Shown: one piece after another, positions 1-7,710 of the stretch | Layout: each line of letters begins with the position of its first letter | Numbering within the stretch: the stretch's first letter is position 1 | From: CAYGTK01 sp964352775 | GTDB lineage: Bacteria; Bacteroidota; Bacteroidia; Chitinophagales; CAIOSU01 | DNA: 29,885 bases | NCBI GenBank assembly: GCA_964352775.1 | Contig: CAYGTK010000022.1 | Span: 1-29,885 of the forward strand | Reading direction: 5' to 3' | Position numbers and translations under genes: made by a program | The notes under the pieces: model-generated | Told to the model about the DNA's origin: nothing | What the model saw: the letters and a program-made list of their open reading frames with translations, nothing else | The model's database searches: none

Positions 1-270
1 GGTCAAGGCGGCTTTGGTGGTAACGGCGGTTACGGTGGTGGTGGTGCCTTTGGCGCTTTTGTTTATGTAAATGGAGCTAATAGCAATTTTATTGATTGCT
101 TTATGAACCCACAAACGGGAGCTGTAGGTGGCCTAGGTGGCCCTGGGGGTCCCGGCGGAACTGGCGGTGGCGGTGGTAATGGCGCCAATAACGGTGCTGG
201 CCGTGGAGGAAATGGAGGAAACGGTGGAAACGGTGGTGCTGGAGGCATAGGAGGACCTGGTGCTCCTGGC
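1..270 (+). repeat. Gly-codon low-complexity tract
   Basis: Short GGN-rich motifs of 6-9 bases (GGTGG, GGAGGAAAC, GGTGGAAAC) recur and encode GG(N/A/P)GG runs. The tract lies inside the adhesin frame. Its reverse complement gives a long Pro-rich open frame that is an artefact of composition. Confidence 0.75.
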
Positions 271-3195
271 GCATCTGCAGCTTTCTATTTTGATAGCGGC
301 ACTATGCCATTAATATCAACCGTAAACTTCAACCTAGCAGCGCAACCTGCTATTGACGTAGAAAATATTAGCTGTACGAATACTTTGGTAGATTTTTCTG
401 CTGGAGCAAGCGGTGCTTGGGACTTTGGTAGCACCTCTGCCCCAGCAACTTCAACTGGTGCTAGTGTAAACACTTCTTACGGATTTGTGGGTAGAAAAGA
501 CATTACTTACGCTGGTGAATCTTACGCTGGCTTTCTAAATATCGCTATCGATAATAGCTCGTTCATACCTGAGATAATGACTACTGCTTTGCAGATAGGT
601 GTAGATTCTTTTGTTGTGTGTGAAGGCTCAATGGCTGATTTTACAACGGCAACTCCTGGTGTTGGTTATGATTGGGATTTTGGAGGTGCGCTTGTTCCGA
701 ATACTTATACTACTCCTGATGTGCTTGCTTCAACATTCACAACTCCGGGAAGTTATATCGTTCAATTAATAGTTACCACTGATTGTTGTGGGCCTTCGCT
801 TCCAGATGATGTTACCTTAATAGTGGAGCCTAATGCTACCGTTGCTATTTCTGGCGACACCATGTTCTGCGAAGGTTTTAGTACTGATATCACTATAAGT
901 GGTACCGCCTCTTCTTTTGAGTGGACTCCAGGTATAGGAACTTTCCCTGGCCCATCGGTAACTACTTCAATAAGCCCTACTACAACTACGGCCTATTTGG
1001 TAACTGCTTATAGTCCTAATGGCTATTGTACAGAGCAAATGCCTTTCACAGTAGTTGTGAATGAAACTCCTGACCTTACGGCAAGCTCAACCCCTGCCTC
1101 GTGTAATGACGATGGTTCGGCAACGGTTACTATAGCAAATGGTAGTGGAAACTTTAGTTACGATTGGAGCGACCCGAATAGCCAAATTACAGCTACGGCA
1201 AATAACCTATTCCCAGGCAATTATCAAGTTGTTGTAGTTGATCAAGTTACAGGCTGTTCTGATAGCACAAATACTTTTGTAAGCAGTTCTGGTGCGCCAA
1301 TAGCGTTCATCAGCGATTTTGGTAACGTAAGTTGCTTTGGTGGTAGTGATGGTTTTGCTACAGCTAGTGCAGCGCAAGGCACAGCCCCATATACTTATAA
1401 CTGGAATACAACCGCAACAGGGGCAACTTTAAACAGCTTACCAGCAGGTACATATACCGTAACCGTAACTGATGCCAATGGTTGTTTCGCGCCTGTTTCA
1501 GTTATCATCTTTGAGCCAGATCTTCTTTTCTTAACGGCAGTAACTGAGGATTCAGCAACCTGTTTTAATGGAAATGATGGAAGAGCAGAATTTATTGCCG
1601 ATGGTGGCGCTGGTGGCTTCCAATATATTTGGAGCACAACTACTGTTGGGCCTGTTGACTCTAACTTGACCGCAGGAACAGCAACCATAACCGTTACAGA
1701 TAACAACGGATGTACTGCTACAGCTACTGCAACTATTGGAGAACCAATACCAATGTCTACCATGACAAGTGCGGTAGATGCTAGTTGTTTTTACTCTACG
1801 GATGGCTCGGCTTCTGTAACCGCAATAGGTACTTATCCTATAACTGGCTACCAATGGAGTGACCCTATGGCGCAGACTACACAAATGGCCAATGGGCTTA
1901 GTACGGGGTGGTTCTATGTTACACTAACCGATGCAAATAATTGTGTGATAACTGATTCTATCGAGATATTCGGTCCTGATTCCATTCTAGTTACGGAGAC
2001 AATAGTAGATGTACTTTGTCCTGGTGATGCTAATGGAAGTGTTAATGTTGCTGTAACTGGAGGCACACCAGGTGGTGTTTACAACTATACTTGGTCTGTT
2101 CCTGGTGCTGGTAATGGCCTTTCTGGTCTAGCTGGTGGGATGTATAGCATCACTGTAGAGGATGGAAATAATTGTACCGTTACCAATACTTATGAGGTAA
2201 CTGAACCAATGGCGCTAAGCTTAACCCTAAGTGCTGCAGATGTTTCTTGCTTTGGTTCCACTGACGGTACTATTGTAGGAACAGTTGGTGGGGGAACACT
2301 TGGTTTTTCTTATGTGCTTACAGGTAATCCGGCTCAAACAACTTCATCTTTTAGCAGCTTGGCTCCAGGTAATTATTCCATGACCGTTACCGATACCAAT
2401 GGTTGTGTGATCAGTGAAAACGCAGATATTAACGAGCCTTTAGAGCTTGGCTTAACACTTACCCCAGATAATGTTTCTTGTTTTGGTTTCAATGATGGCG
2501 ATATTATTGCGAACGCTACAGGCGGAACACCTCCATTTACCTATGAAATACCTGGTGTTTCTCAAATGGGAAACAATATCCTTAGCGACCTTGGGCCAGG
2601 CACTTACAGCGTTACCATTACTGATGCTGGCGGCTGTGCTATTGTAGATGACATAGTGATAACAGAGCCTGTTCAAGTTACCGTGGATGTACTTCCTGAA
2701 ATGTCAGAAATAGTGTTTGGTGATACCGTACTATTGGTAAGCTCTACTACTGGAATTACCAATGTTGCTGCTGCTACCTATACTTGGTCGCCAGATATTC
2801 AACTGGATATGACCGATGTTGCTCAGGCTATAGCTCAACCACTACAAGACCAGGTATACACTGTTACTGTGTTTGACGAAAATGGTTGTGTGGCAACTGA
2901 TTCCGCATTAATAGTAGTTAATGAAGAGGAGAAGATAATTTGGGCACCAAATATTTTTACTCCAAATCAGGATAATACGAACGACCTGTTCGAAGTGTAT
3001 TCTTTAGGTGCGCGAGATGTTCAATTAGAAGTGTTTGACCGTTGGGGCGAGAAGCTTTATGAAGGAGACGCTGGATGGGACGGCACATTCAAAGGAAGAG
3101 AAATGATGCCTGGTGTATTCGTTTATACCGCCCGTATTATTTACCTAGATGGTGATGTAAGAGATACTAAAGGAACAGTTACGCTAATAAGGTAA
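1..3195 (+). CDS. Gly-rich SprB-repeat adhesin with T9SS type B sorting domain, 5'-truncated
   Basis: Large secreted surface protein; only its last 1064 codons are present, since the frame is open at base 1. Numbered from base 1, residues 1-90 are extremely Gly-rich (GGNGG and GGPGG runs, collagen-like but not strict G-X-Y). About 110-280 holds two PKD-like segments, the second with a YDWDFG core. About 358-890 holds seven SprB-type repeats of roughly 76 residues, each with a Cys-x-(G/N)-x-x-DG start, a central GxxPYTYxW or similar, and a TVTVTDANGC-like end. The C terminus from IIWAPNIFTPN through VFDRWGEKLYEG, GWDGTFKG and PGVFVYTA is the gliding-motility-associated type B sorting domain that directs T9SS export and surface anchoring. 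SprB repeats are known from the Flavobacterium gliding adhesin. Adhesion or gliding is inferred; the ligand is unknown. No intrinsic terminator follows, and the next ORF begins 4 bases on. Confidence 0.9.
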   Translation, partial: GQGGFGGNGGYGGGGAFGAFVYVNGANSNFIDCFMNPQTGAVGGLGGPGGPGGTGGGGGNGANNGAGRGGNGGNGGNGGAGGIGGPGAPGASAAFYFDSGTMPLISTVNFNLAAQPAIDVENISCTNTLVDFSAGASGAWDFGSTSAPATSTGASVNTSYGFVGRKDITYAGESYAGFLNIAIDNSSFIPEIMTTALQIGVDSFVVCEGSMADFTTATPGVGYDWDFGGALVPNTYTTPDVLASTFTTPGSYIVQLIVTTDCCGPSLPDDVTLIVEPNATVAISGDTMFCEGFSTDITISGTASSFEWTPGIGTFPGPSVTTSISPTTTTAYLVTAYSPNGYCTEQMPFTVVVNETPDLTASSTPASCNDDGSATVTIANGSGNFSYDWSDPNSQITATANNLFPGNYQVVVVDQVTGCSDSTNTFVSSSGAPIAFISDFGNVSCFGGSDGFATASAAQGTAPYTYNWNTTATGATLNSLPAGTYTVTVTDANGCFAPVSVIIFEPDLLFLTAVTEDSATCFNGNDGRAEFIADGGAGGFQYIWSTTTVGPVDSNLTAGTATITVTDNNGCTATATATIGEPIPMSTMTSAVDASCFYSTDGSASVTAIGTYPITGYQWSDPMAQTTQMANGLSTGWFYVTLTDANNCVITDSIEIFGPDSILVTETIVDVLCPGDANGSVNVAVTGGTPGGVYNYTWSVPGAGNGLSGLAGGMYSITVEDGNNCTVTNTYEVTEPMALSLTLSAADVSCFGSTDGTIVGTVGGGTLGFSYVLTGNPAQTTSSFSSLAPGNYSMTVTDTNGCVISENADINEPLELGLTLTPDNVSCFGFNDGDIIANATGGTPPFTYEIPGVSQMGNNILSDLGPGTYSVTITDAGGCAIVDDIVITEPVQVTVDVLPEMSEIVFGDTVLLVSSTTGITNVAAATYTWSPDIQLDMTDVAQAIAQPLQDQVYTVTVFDENGCVATDSALIVVNEEEKIIWAPNIFTPNQDNTNDLFEVYSLGARDVQLEVFDRWGEKLYEGDAGWDGTFKGREMMPGVFVYTARIIYLDGDVRDTKGTVTLIR
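1072..2670 (+). repeat. seven tandem SprB-type repeats (about 228 bp each)
   Basis: Seven successive units of about 76 codons each contain a conserved Cys followed by a G/N-rich DG(S/T/D) segment, and end in T(V/I)TDxNGC plus an (E/D)P linker. The DNA has diverged between units, so the repeats are recognised at protein level. Unit 4 is weaker (CFYSTDGSA, YVTLTDANNC). A further related segment (YTVTVFDENGC) follows before the sorting domain. Confidence 0.8.
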
Positions 3196-3199
3196 TTGC

Positions 3200-3403
3200 T
3201 TGAACAAGGATTTCTATTGGTTGAGCTTTTGGGACTTATATAGTCGCTTTCTATTCCAAGTTTTTGCGGCTACCTTTCTTGTTTGCTTGGTTGTATGCCT
3301 TTGTTTGTTTTTTTACAGCGATAAAATAACACCTCCTTATGGCGAGGTGTTTTTAATCAGTATAGCATCTGTTCTGGCTTATCCTTTATCACAACTAGTA
3401 TAA
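3200..3403 (+). CDS. small hydrophobic protein, possible 5' part of a frameshifted gene
   Basis: A 67-residue ORF with a TTG start, 4 bases after the adhesin stop. It has one clear membrane segment (about residues 18-39, FAATFLVCLVVCLCLFF) and a second hydrophobic stretch at the end (about 50-66). The family is not recognised. There is no ATG in the frame and no strong ribosome-binding site. In the frame of the next gene (frame 1), codons 3325-3408 are open and also encode a hydrophobic stretch but offer no start codon. The two ORFs could therefore be one roughly 230-residue membrane-anchored protein interrupted by a frameshift near 3325-3400. Otherwise it is an independent small membrane protein in the operon with the EI24-like gene. 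Confidence 0.45.
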   Translation: MNKDFYWLSFWDLYSRFLFQVFAATFLVCLVVCLCLFFYSDKITPPYGEVFLISIASVLAYPLSQLV

Positions 3404-3408
3404 TAGCT

Positions 3409-3894
3409 TTGGTGGCCTATAAGAAAGTGAACCTCAAAGAGAGCTCGTTCAATACGTTTCCTTTTATTGAACTAAAAGGCCTGGGGTTCCGTCCGTACTT
3501 ATTAAATGAGAATAGTAATTGGAATATAACCGAACAGACACTTGCGGGATGGGTAAACGGCTACTTTTTAGTATGCAACGTTCCACGCGGTGCTTTTGGT
3601 AGTCTATTATTTATAAAGGCTTTTGGCGAACCTGTCAAGGCTATTAATATTCGACCCTTAGAAAAAGAGTTTGCTGAAAAAGGCCTTTTCTTTGAACTCG
3701 GAGGTCTCCAGAAACAATATAACACTAAGAACTATTGGCCTAGTAGCCTTAACGAAATAAGCTCCGACCTACTAGAATTAACAGAGCTGATGAAACGCCT
3801 TGAGATAGAGCCTATTACAGAGGTCGACTCCATTATCTGGCCTTTACAATTGTTTCCTTTTCTCTTAAATTACTACTTTCGAAATAATGAGTGA
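3409..3894 (+). CDS. hypothetical protein, 161 aa
   Basis: The first usable codons are TTG (3409) or GTG (3412). The protein looks soluble: a motif-like ESSFNTFPFIELKGLGF near residues 11-27, then a mixed alpha/beta composition with no obvious catalytic signature. I do not recognise the family. Its stop overlaps the start of the EI24-like gene by 8 bases, so translational coupling and co-expression are likely. The preceding in-frame codons are open back to 3325 and hydrophobic (LSFITTSIIALVAYKKV), which hints that the true N terminus is a membrane helix contributed by the upstream ORF through a frameshift. Confidence 0.6.
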   Translation: MVAYKKVNLKESSFNTFPFIELKGLGFRPYLLNENSNWNITEQTLAGWVNGYFLVCNVPRGAFGSLLFIKAFGEPVKAINIRPLEKEFAEKGLFFELGGLQKQYNTKNYWPSSLNEISSDLLELTELMKRLEIEPITEVDSIIWPLQLFPFLLNYYFRNNE

Positions 3895-4735
3895 CTTCTT
3901 CAAAGAATTTAAAGTTGGCTTAAGTGCCTTTTCCAAAGCTCACCAATTGGTGCGGAAGAACAAGGTGTTTTGGATATATCTCATCATCCCTATCCTACTC
4001 AATTTATTTCTCTTTTTTGTTGTAGCCAGCCTAGGTTGGGATTATGCCAATCAACTAACGGACTATTTATATCAACTAAGCGGCTTCGCTGGTCAAGACT
4101 TAGAAAACTTAAACTTTCTTAAGTCAGGTGTCCTTTTTCTTATTGCTCTATTAATGAAGCTTTTGGTCCTGGTGATCTATTTAGGCATGTATAAGTATAT
4201 CATTCTCATCTTACTTTCGCCCGTACTAGCCCTGGTTTCTGAAAAAACAGAAGAGATACTTACGGGTAAAACCTACCCCTTTGTTTTTCTACAATTTCTT
4301 AAAGACGTGTTCAGAGGAATTTTATTGGCGATACGAAATGGCATAATTGAGGTCTTCTTAACTCTTGTTCTTTTCATCCTCAGCTTTATCCCTGTGGTCA
4401 ATCTATTTACTCCATTCCTGCTTTTTCTGGTAGCTAGTTTCTTCTATGGTTTCTCCATGATAGATTATTACATTGAGCGGAAGCGGCTCAACATAAGTGA
4501 AAGCACTCATTTTGTTCGTACACATAAAGGGTTGGTAATAGCTAACGGATCTGTTTTTAATGGCCTGATGTTAGCCACGGGTTTGCTTTCTGCTTTACCC
4601 TTTTTGCTAGCTATTGTGTTCAAGTTTCTTTTGATGTTACCTCTTTTTGTACTTTCCATTGCTTCCATATACAGCTGCATTGCAGCCACTATTGCTGGAT
4701 CAGAAATTGATAAAAAGCACAATCCATTAGCTTAA
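3887..4735 (+). CDS. EI24 / CysZ-like polytopic membrane protein
   Basis: 282 residues with several long hydrophobic helices: about 27-50 (FWIYLIIPILLNLFLFFVV), two through about 82-120, two through about 140-195, and two near 225-270. The start (FKEFKVGLSAFSKAHQLVRKN) and the overall hydropathy match the EI24 domain family, which includes the CysZ sulfate permease. Sulfate transport cannot be assumed for the Bacteroidota members, which lie outside any cys operon. It starts 8 bases inside the preceding ORF and its stop shares a base with the next start (TAATG), a typical coupled operon arrangement. Confidence 0.75.
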   Translation: MSDFFKEFKVGLSAFSKAHQLVRKNKVFWIYLIIPILLNLFLFFVVASLGWDYANQLTDYLYQLSGFAGQDLENLNFLKSGVLFLIALLMKLLVLVIYLGMYKYIILILLSPVLALVSEKTEEILTGKTYPFVFLQFLKDVFRGILLAIRNGIIEVFLTLVLFILSFIPVVNLFTPFLLFLVASFFYGFSMIDYYIERKRLNISESTHFVRTHKGLVIANGSVFNGLMLATGLLSALPFLLAIVFKFLLMLPLFVLSIASIYSCIAATIAGSEIDKKHNPLA

Positions 4736-5451
4736 TGAAAAACTTCGGTACGCTATTTCTTCTTCCTGCACCTTTGGGTGAAAACAGTTTGGGTAGTATC
4801 CCTAACGGTGTTATTGAAGCTATTCATAAGATGACCCACTTTGTGGTAGAGCGTGAAAAAACGGCTCGCCGTGTATTAAAGCTGTATAAACACCCAGTAG
4901 CTTTTGATGACCTCACCTTTTACGAGTTCAATAAAGACAGTACGCCCGACGATGCAATGGATGCCTTACAAGACCTAATATCAGGGCAAGATGTAGGTAT
5001 ATTATCCGAAGCTGGTATGCCGGGCATAGCTGATCCTGGGGCTGTCTTGGTTGAAATGGCTCATCAGAATAAAATATCGGTGAAACCTTTTGTTGGTCCA
5101 TCTTCTATTTTATTGGCCCTTGTGGGTTCTGGGTTGAATGGGCAATCGTTCACCTTTCATGGCTATTTGCCGCTACATAAAGGTGAACGTAAGCGCGAAC
5201 TGAAACACATGGAAATGTTGGCCCTAAAAAGCAAACAAACCCAGTTATTTATGGAAACCCCTTATAGGAATAGGGCTCTGCTAGATGACATAGTAACTAT
5301 TTGTAGAGACACTACCCTGCTATGTATTGCTTGTGAGCTTACTACCCCGAATGAGTATATAGTTACCAAGCCCGTTAGTGAGTGGAAAAAAGGGAAGCCA
5401 GACATCAATAAGCGACCAGCCATCTTTGCTATCGGCGTGCCCTATTCTTGA
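4735..5451 (+). CDS. RsmI-like tetrapyrrole-methylase-fold SAM methyltransferase
   Basis: 238 residues. The N-terminal FLLPAPLGE, the central SEAGMPGIADPGA (compare RsmI SDAGTPxxxDPG) and the FHGYLP and METPYRN segments match the RsmI branch, which 2'-O-methylates C1402 of 16S rRNA. It is shorter than classical RsmI (about 280 residues) and has several substitutions, so it belongs to a short Bacteroidota subgroup whose target may differ. It is coupled to the EI24-like gene by TAATG. Its 3' end overlaps the convergent TraB gene by 10 bases. Class assignment is firm; the exact rRNA target is inferred. Confidence 0.8.
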   Translation: MKNFGTLFLLPAPLGENSLGSIPNGVIEAIHKMTHFVVEREKTARRVLKLYKHPVAFDDLTFYEFNKDSTPDDAMDALQDLISGQDVGILSEAGMPGIADPGAVLVEMAHQNKISVKPFVGPSSILLALVGSGLNGQSFTFHGYLPLHKGERKRELKHMEMLALKSKQTQLFMETPYRNRALLDDIVTICRDTTLLCIACELTTPNEYIVTKPVSEWKKGKPDINKRPAIFAIGVPYS

Positions 5452-6317
5452 TATACGGCAACTACATTGTATCCCATAGCTTGCAGAAGAGCTATTACGC
5501 CTTGGTCTCCAGGTAAGTGGCCTGCACCTACAGCAGTAAAGGTACTCTCCTTTTTAAGTTGAGCATCGATGCGCTCAGCCATGTTTTTGTTCCTGTCTAA
5601 GATCAGCACCTTGAAGAATTCGTCGGAATCGGTGGTTTTTTCTATCATCGAATACATCTTCTCTAATTTCTCAGCAAGATAAAGCTTGCGCAATTTTGCT
5701 TGCTGCTTTTCACCTTTTCCTGGTTTCTCAATACCTTCCACTAAAAGAGCTACCTGTTCTTCAAGCGTTAGAATATTAAGTGCATTCATTTGCTCTTCTA
5801 TCGTTTCCAGCCCAAGTATCGGTTTTTTTCTATCCTTAGCTTCTTCCGCTAAATATTGATCAAGAAAGGGTTTATCAGCTCCCATTCCCGACTCTTCCAT
5901 CATAATGTACAAGAATATCGGCTTTATCCTTTCGAAGAAACCCAACTTCATCCCATAGTTATCTTTAAACCACTTTTCTAGTTTACCATACTGTTCATCC
6001 GTTAAGTGATCGCGCAACTGATAGTCTTCATCTGTTACCAGCATGGAAAAAATATCACCATAAATTGATTCATCCATCGCTATTTCCATAGCAAAGGTTT
6101 CGCACCTATCTATGTAGGGAAGAATATTAGTCCCTTTTTGTATCACCTCCGTTTGCTTAGAGTGCATAGTACCGAACAGGTATGATGGAGAAGCCAGTCC
6201 ATTACCACTTATTTCCCAAAGTAAGCTTTGACCATAGCTAGAGCTGCTGGCCAAAAAGATCAAGAGAAAAGGAAAAATGAATTTTAGGGTCTGCTTTCGT
6301 AGTAATGTATGGTCCAT
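5442..6317 (-). CDS. TraB/GumN family protein
   Basis: 291 residues with an N-terminal signal-like segment (IFPFLLIFLASSSSYGQ, residues 14-30), so exported. SPSYLFGTMHS (44-53) carries the GTMH motif of the TraB/GumN family, and GAGHLPG (264-270) matches the second conserved GxxH motif near the C terminus. Bacterial members have been proposed to be metal-dependent proteases or related hydrolases, with the two conserved motifs contributing the active site. The physiological role here is unknown. It is divergent from the DUF3109 gene with only 28 bases between starts, and convergent and overlapping with the RsmI-like gene. Confidence 0.85.
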   Translation of the reverse strand: MDHTLLRKQTLKFIFPFLLIFLASSSSYGQSLLWEISGNGLASPSYLFGTMHSKQTEVIQKGTNILPYIDRCETFAMEIAMDESIYGDIFSMLVTDEDYQLRDHLTDEQYGKLEKWFKDNYGMKLGFFERIKPIFLYIMMEESGMGADKPFLDQYLAEEAKDRKKPILGLETIEEQMNALNILTLEEQVALLVEGIEKPGKGEKQQAKLRKLYLAEKLEKMYSMIEKTTDSDEFFKVLILDRNKNMAERIDAQLKKESTFTAVGAGHLPGDQGVIALLQAMGYNVVAVYQE

Positions 6318-6345
6318 AATGGAAAATTAAGCATCTTTATCGGTA

Positions 6346-6948
6346 ATGATAGCAATTGATAATAAGCTGATATCAGATGAGGTGTTAGAAAAACATTTTG
6401 TCTGTGACCTAAACGCTTGCAAAGGCGGTTGTTGTGTGTTGGGTGAAGGTGGAGCCCCATTAGAAGTAGATGAAGCAGCCATAATTTCTGGCGTTTATGA
6501 TCAAGTAAAACCTTACCTGAAGCCAGAAGGTATAGCCGCCATTGAAGATCAGGGTTTTTATACAAAAACTACTGAAAAAGATGGTTATGCAACGCTGCGA
6601 ACCACTTTAGTAGATGGTGGGCCTTGCGCTTATATACATGAGAAGGAAGATGGTTTAGCACTTTGTGGTATTGAAATGGCCTACAGAGATGGCAAGATAC
6701 CTTTTATGAAGCCTGTTTCTTGTCACTTATACCCCATCAGGGCAAAAGAGACCGCTGCTGATAAGGATGTGGTGATGGTTAACTATAACGATTGGGATAT
6801 TTGCGACCCAGCTTGCTCATTGGGTGAAAAAATGAAGGTGCCTTTGTATCGATTTTTAAAAGAGCCTATTATTAGAAAATGGGGGCAAGGCTTCTATGAT
6901 ACCTTAGAAGCCAGCGCGGCTTACTTGGAAATAGAGGATAAAGAATAA
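6346..6948 (+). CDS. DUF3109 Cys-rich protein
   Basis: 200 residues, soluble. It has C20-x4-C25-x3-CC30 near the N terminus, then C94, C107, C126 (in PVSCHLYP), C153 and C157. This pattern is characteristic of DUF3109, related to the YkgJ-type zinc or iron-sulfur binding families. The number and spacing of cysteines suggest a metal or Fe-S cluster protein. No enzymatic activity is established for the family as far as I know. The ATG at 6346 gives a compact N terminus. It lies just upstream of the rpmH promoter. Confidence 0.85.
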   Translation: MIAIDNKLISDEVLEKHFVCDLNACKGGCCVLGEGGAPLEVDEAAIISGVYDQVKPYLKPEGIAAIEDQGFYTKTTEKDGYATLRTTLVDGGPCAYIHEKEDGLALCGIEMAYRDGKIPFMKPVSCHLYPIRAKETAADKDVVMVNYNDWDICDPACSLGEKMKVPLYRFLKEPIIRKWGQGFYDTLEASAAYLEIEDKE

Positions 6949-6955
6949 GTTGTCT

Positions 6956-6979
6956 CAACATTATATCCACATAATGTTG
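6956..6979. repeat. perfect 9-bp inverted repeat, CAACATTAT-N6-ATAATGTTG
   Basis: The arms at 6956-6964 and 6971-6979 are exact reverse complements around ATCCAC. The element lies 7 bases after the DUF3109 stop. Its right arm contains the TTG of the predicted rpmH -33 element. It could be an operator for rpmH, or a weak hairpin at the end of the DUF3109 transcript; there is no T-tract, so an intrinsic terminator is unlikely. Confidence 0.6.
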
Positions 6980-7007
6980 GCATTGTAGAAGCTAAAATGT
7001 ATCTTTG
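6977..7007 (+). promoter_or_regulatory. Bacteroidota-type promoter of rpmH
   Basis: TTG at 6977-6979, a 20-base spacer, then TATCTTTG at 7000-7007 match the Bacteroidota housekeeping consensus (TTTG around -33, TAnnTTTG around -7). Transcription would begin near 7014, leaving a leader of about 24 bases before the rpmH ATG. This excludes any in-frame start upstream of 7038. Confidence 0.7.
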
Positions 7008-7037
7008 CATGCCCTTTCAGGGATCAAACAAGGAGCT

Positions 7038-7193
7038 ATGAAAAGAACATACCAACCTTCGCGAAGAAAACGTGCTAACAAACACGGATTCAGAGAGCGT
7101 ATGAGTACTAAGAACGGACGTAAAATTTTGGCTAATCGTCGTGCCAAAGGCCGTAAAAAGTTGACCGTTTCTGACGAAAGACGACTTAAATAA
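7038..7193 (+). CDS. rpmH: 50S ribosomal protein L34
   Basis: 51 residues, beginning MKRTYQPSRRKRANKHGF and ending in KLTVSDERRLK, nearly identical to the usual L34 pattern and length. It is extremely basic and part of the large ribosomal subunit. The ATG at 7038 is preceded by AGGAG at 7031-7035, a clear Shine-Dalgarno sequence. An in-frame TTG at 7005 lies inside the predicted -7 promoter box and is rejected. It is followed by rnpA, the conserved bacterial pair. Confidence 0.97.
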   Translation: MKRTYQPSRRKRANKHGFRERMSTKNGRKILANRRAKGRKKLTVSDERRLK

Positions 7194-7257
7194 TAAACTG
7201 CCTTTTCAGCAGTCTACTTCCCCTTTTTCTTCTATCGACCTATCGAAGGTCAATCCT

Positions 7258-7632
7258 TTGGGCCTATGCAAAAAAGAGTGTCTGAAGAGTGAAATTATTT
7301 TACGTGAATTATTTAATTCAGGTACTTCTATTTCTTCCCCTCCATTAAAGGTTATTTTCTCCTTTTCTGATCTACCTTCTCCATTTCCAGCACAGGTAGC
7401 TTTTTCAGCTCCCAAGCGCCGTTTTCCAAAAGCAGTTCAACGGCAGCAGCTCAAACGCCATTTAAGAGAGGCTTATAGAATAAACAAGTTTCCTCTTTAC
7501 GAACAGCTAGTTCAACAAAACAAACAATTAGCGCTTATCATCATTGTTTCTTCAAAGAAAGAAGTAGACCCTTCTACCTTTTCAAAAACTATATCTGAAT
7601 TGTTGGAACGGATCTTGGTGTATAATAATTGA
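7258..7632 (+). CDS. rnpA: ribonuclease P protein component
   Basis: 124 residues, basic; it assists the RNase P RNA in cutting tRNA 5' leaders. Recognised by its position after rpmH, by the N-terminal LKSEIILRELFNSG, by FSAPKRRFPKA and by the helix QRQQLKRHLREAYR. That helix corresponds to the family RNR motif (R-N-R-x-K-R-x-x-R-E) but reads R-Q-Q at its start, an unusual change. No ATG is available. TTG at 7258 is preceded by GAAGG at 7245-7249 at good spacing and places LKS at the usual distance from the N terminus. The frame is open further upstream, so a longer form is not excluded. Confidence 0.88.
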   Translation: MGLCKKECLKSEIILRELFNSGTSISSPPLKVIFSFSDLPSPFPAQVAFSAPKRRFPKAVQRQQLKRHLREAYRINKFPLYEQLVQQNKQLALIIIVSSKKEVDPSTFSKTISELLERILVYNN

Positions 7633-7710
7633 TAGATAAAAGAGGTTTATTGGTAGAACTTAGTTGTTATATCTGTTACCGATAAGTATTTTCATGTAAA
7701 AGCAATTCCT

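Noticed and set aside
63..248. Pro-rich open frame on the - strand
   Set aside because: It is the reverse complement of the Gly-rich tract; Pro-rich shadows arise automatically from GGN codons.
6961..6971. TTATATCCACA as a DnaA box
   Set aside because: The canonical box is TTATCCACA; this one has two extra bases and no partners nearby. It is better explained as part of the 9-bp inverted repeat.
7005..7037. N-terminal extension of L34 from the TTG at 7005
   Set aside because: The TTG lies inside the predicted -7 promoter element, and L34 universally starts at MKRT.
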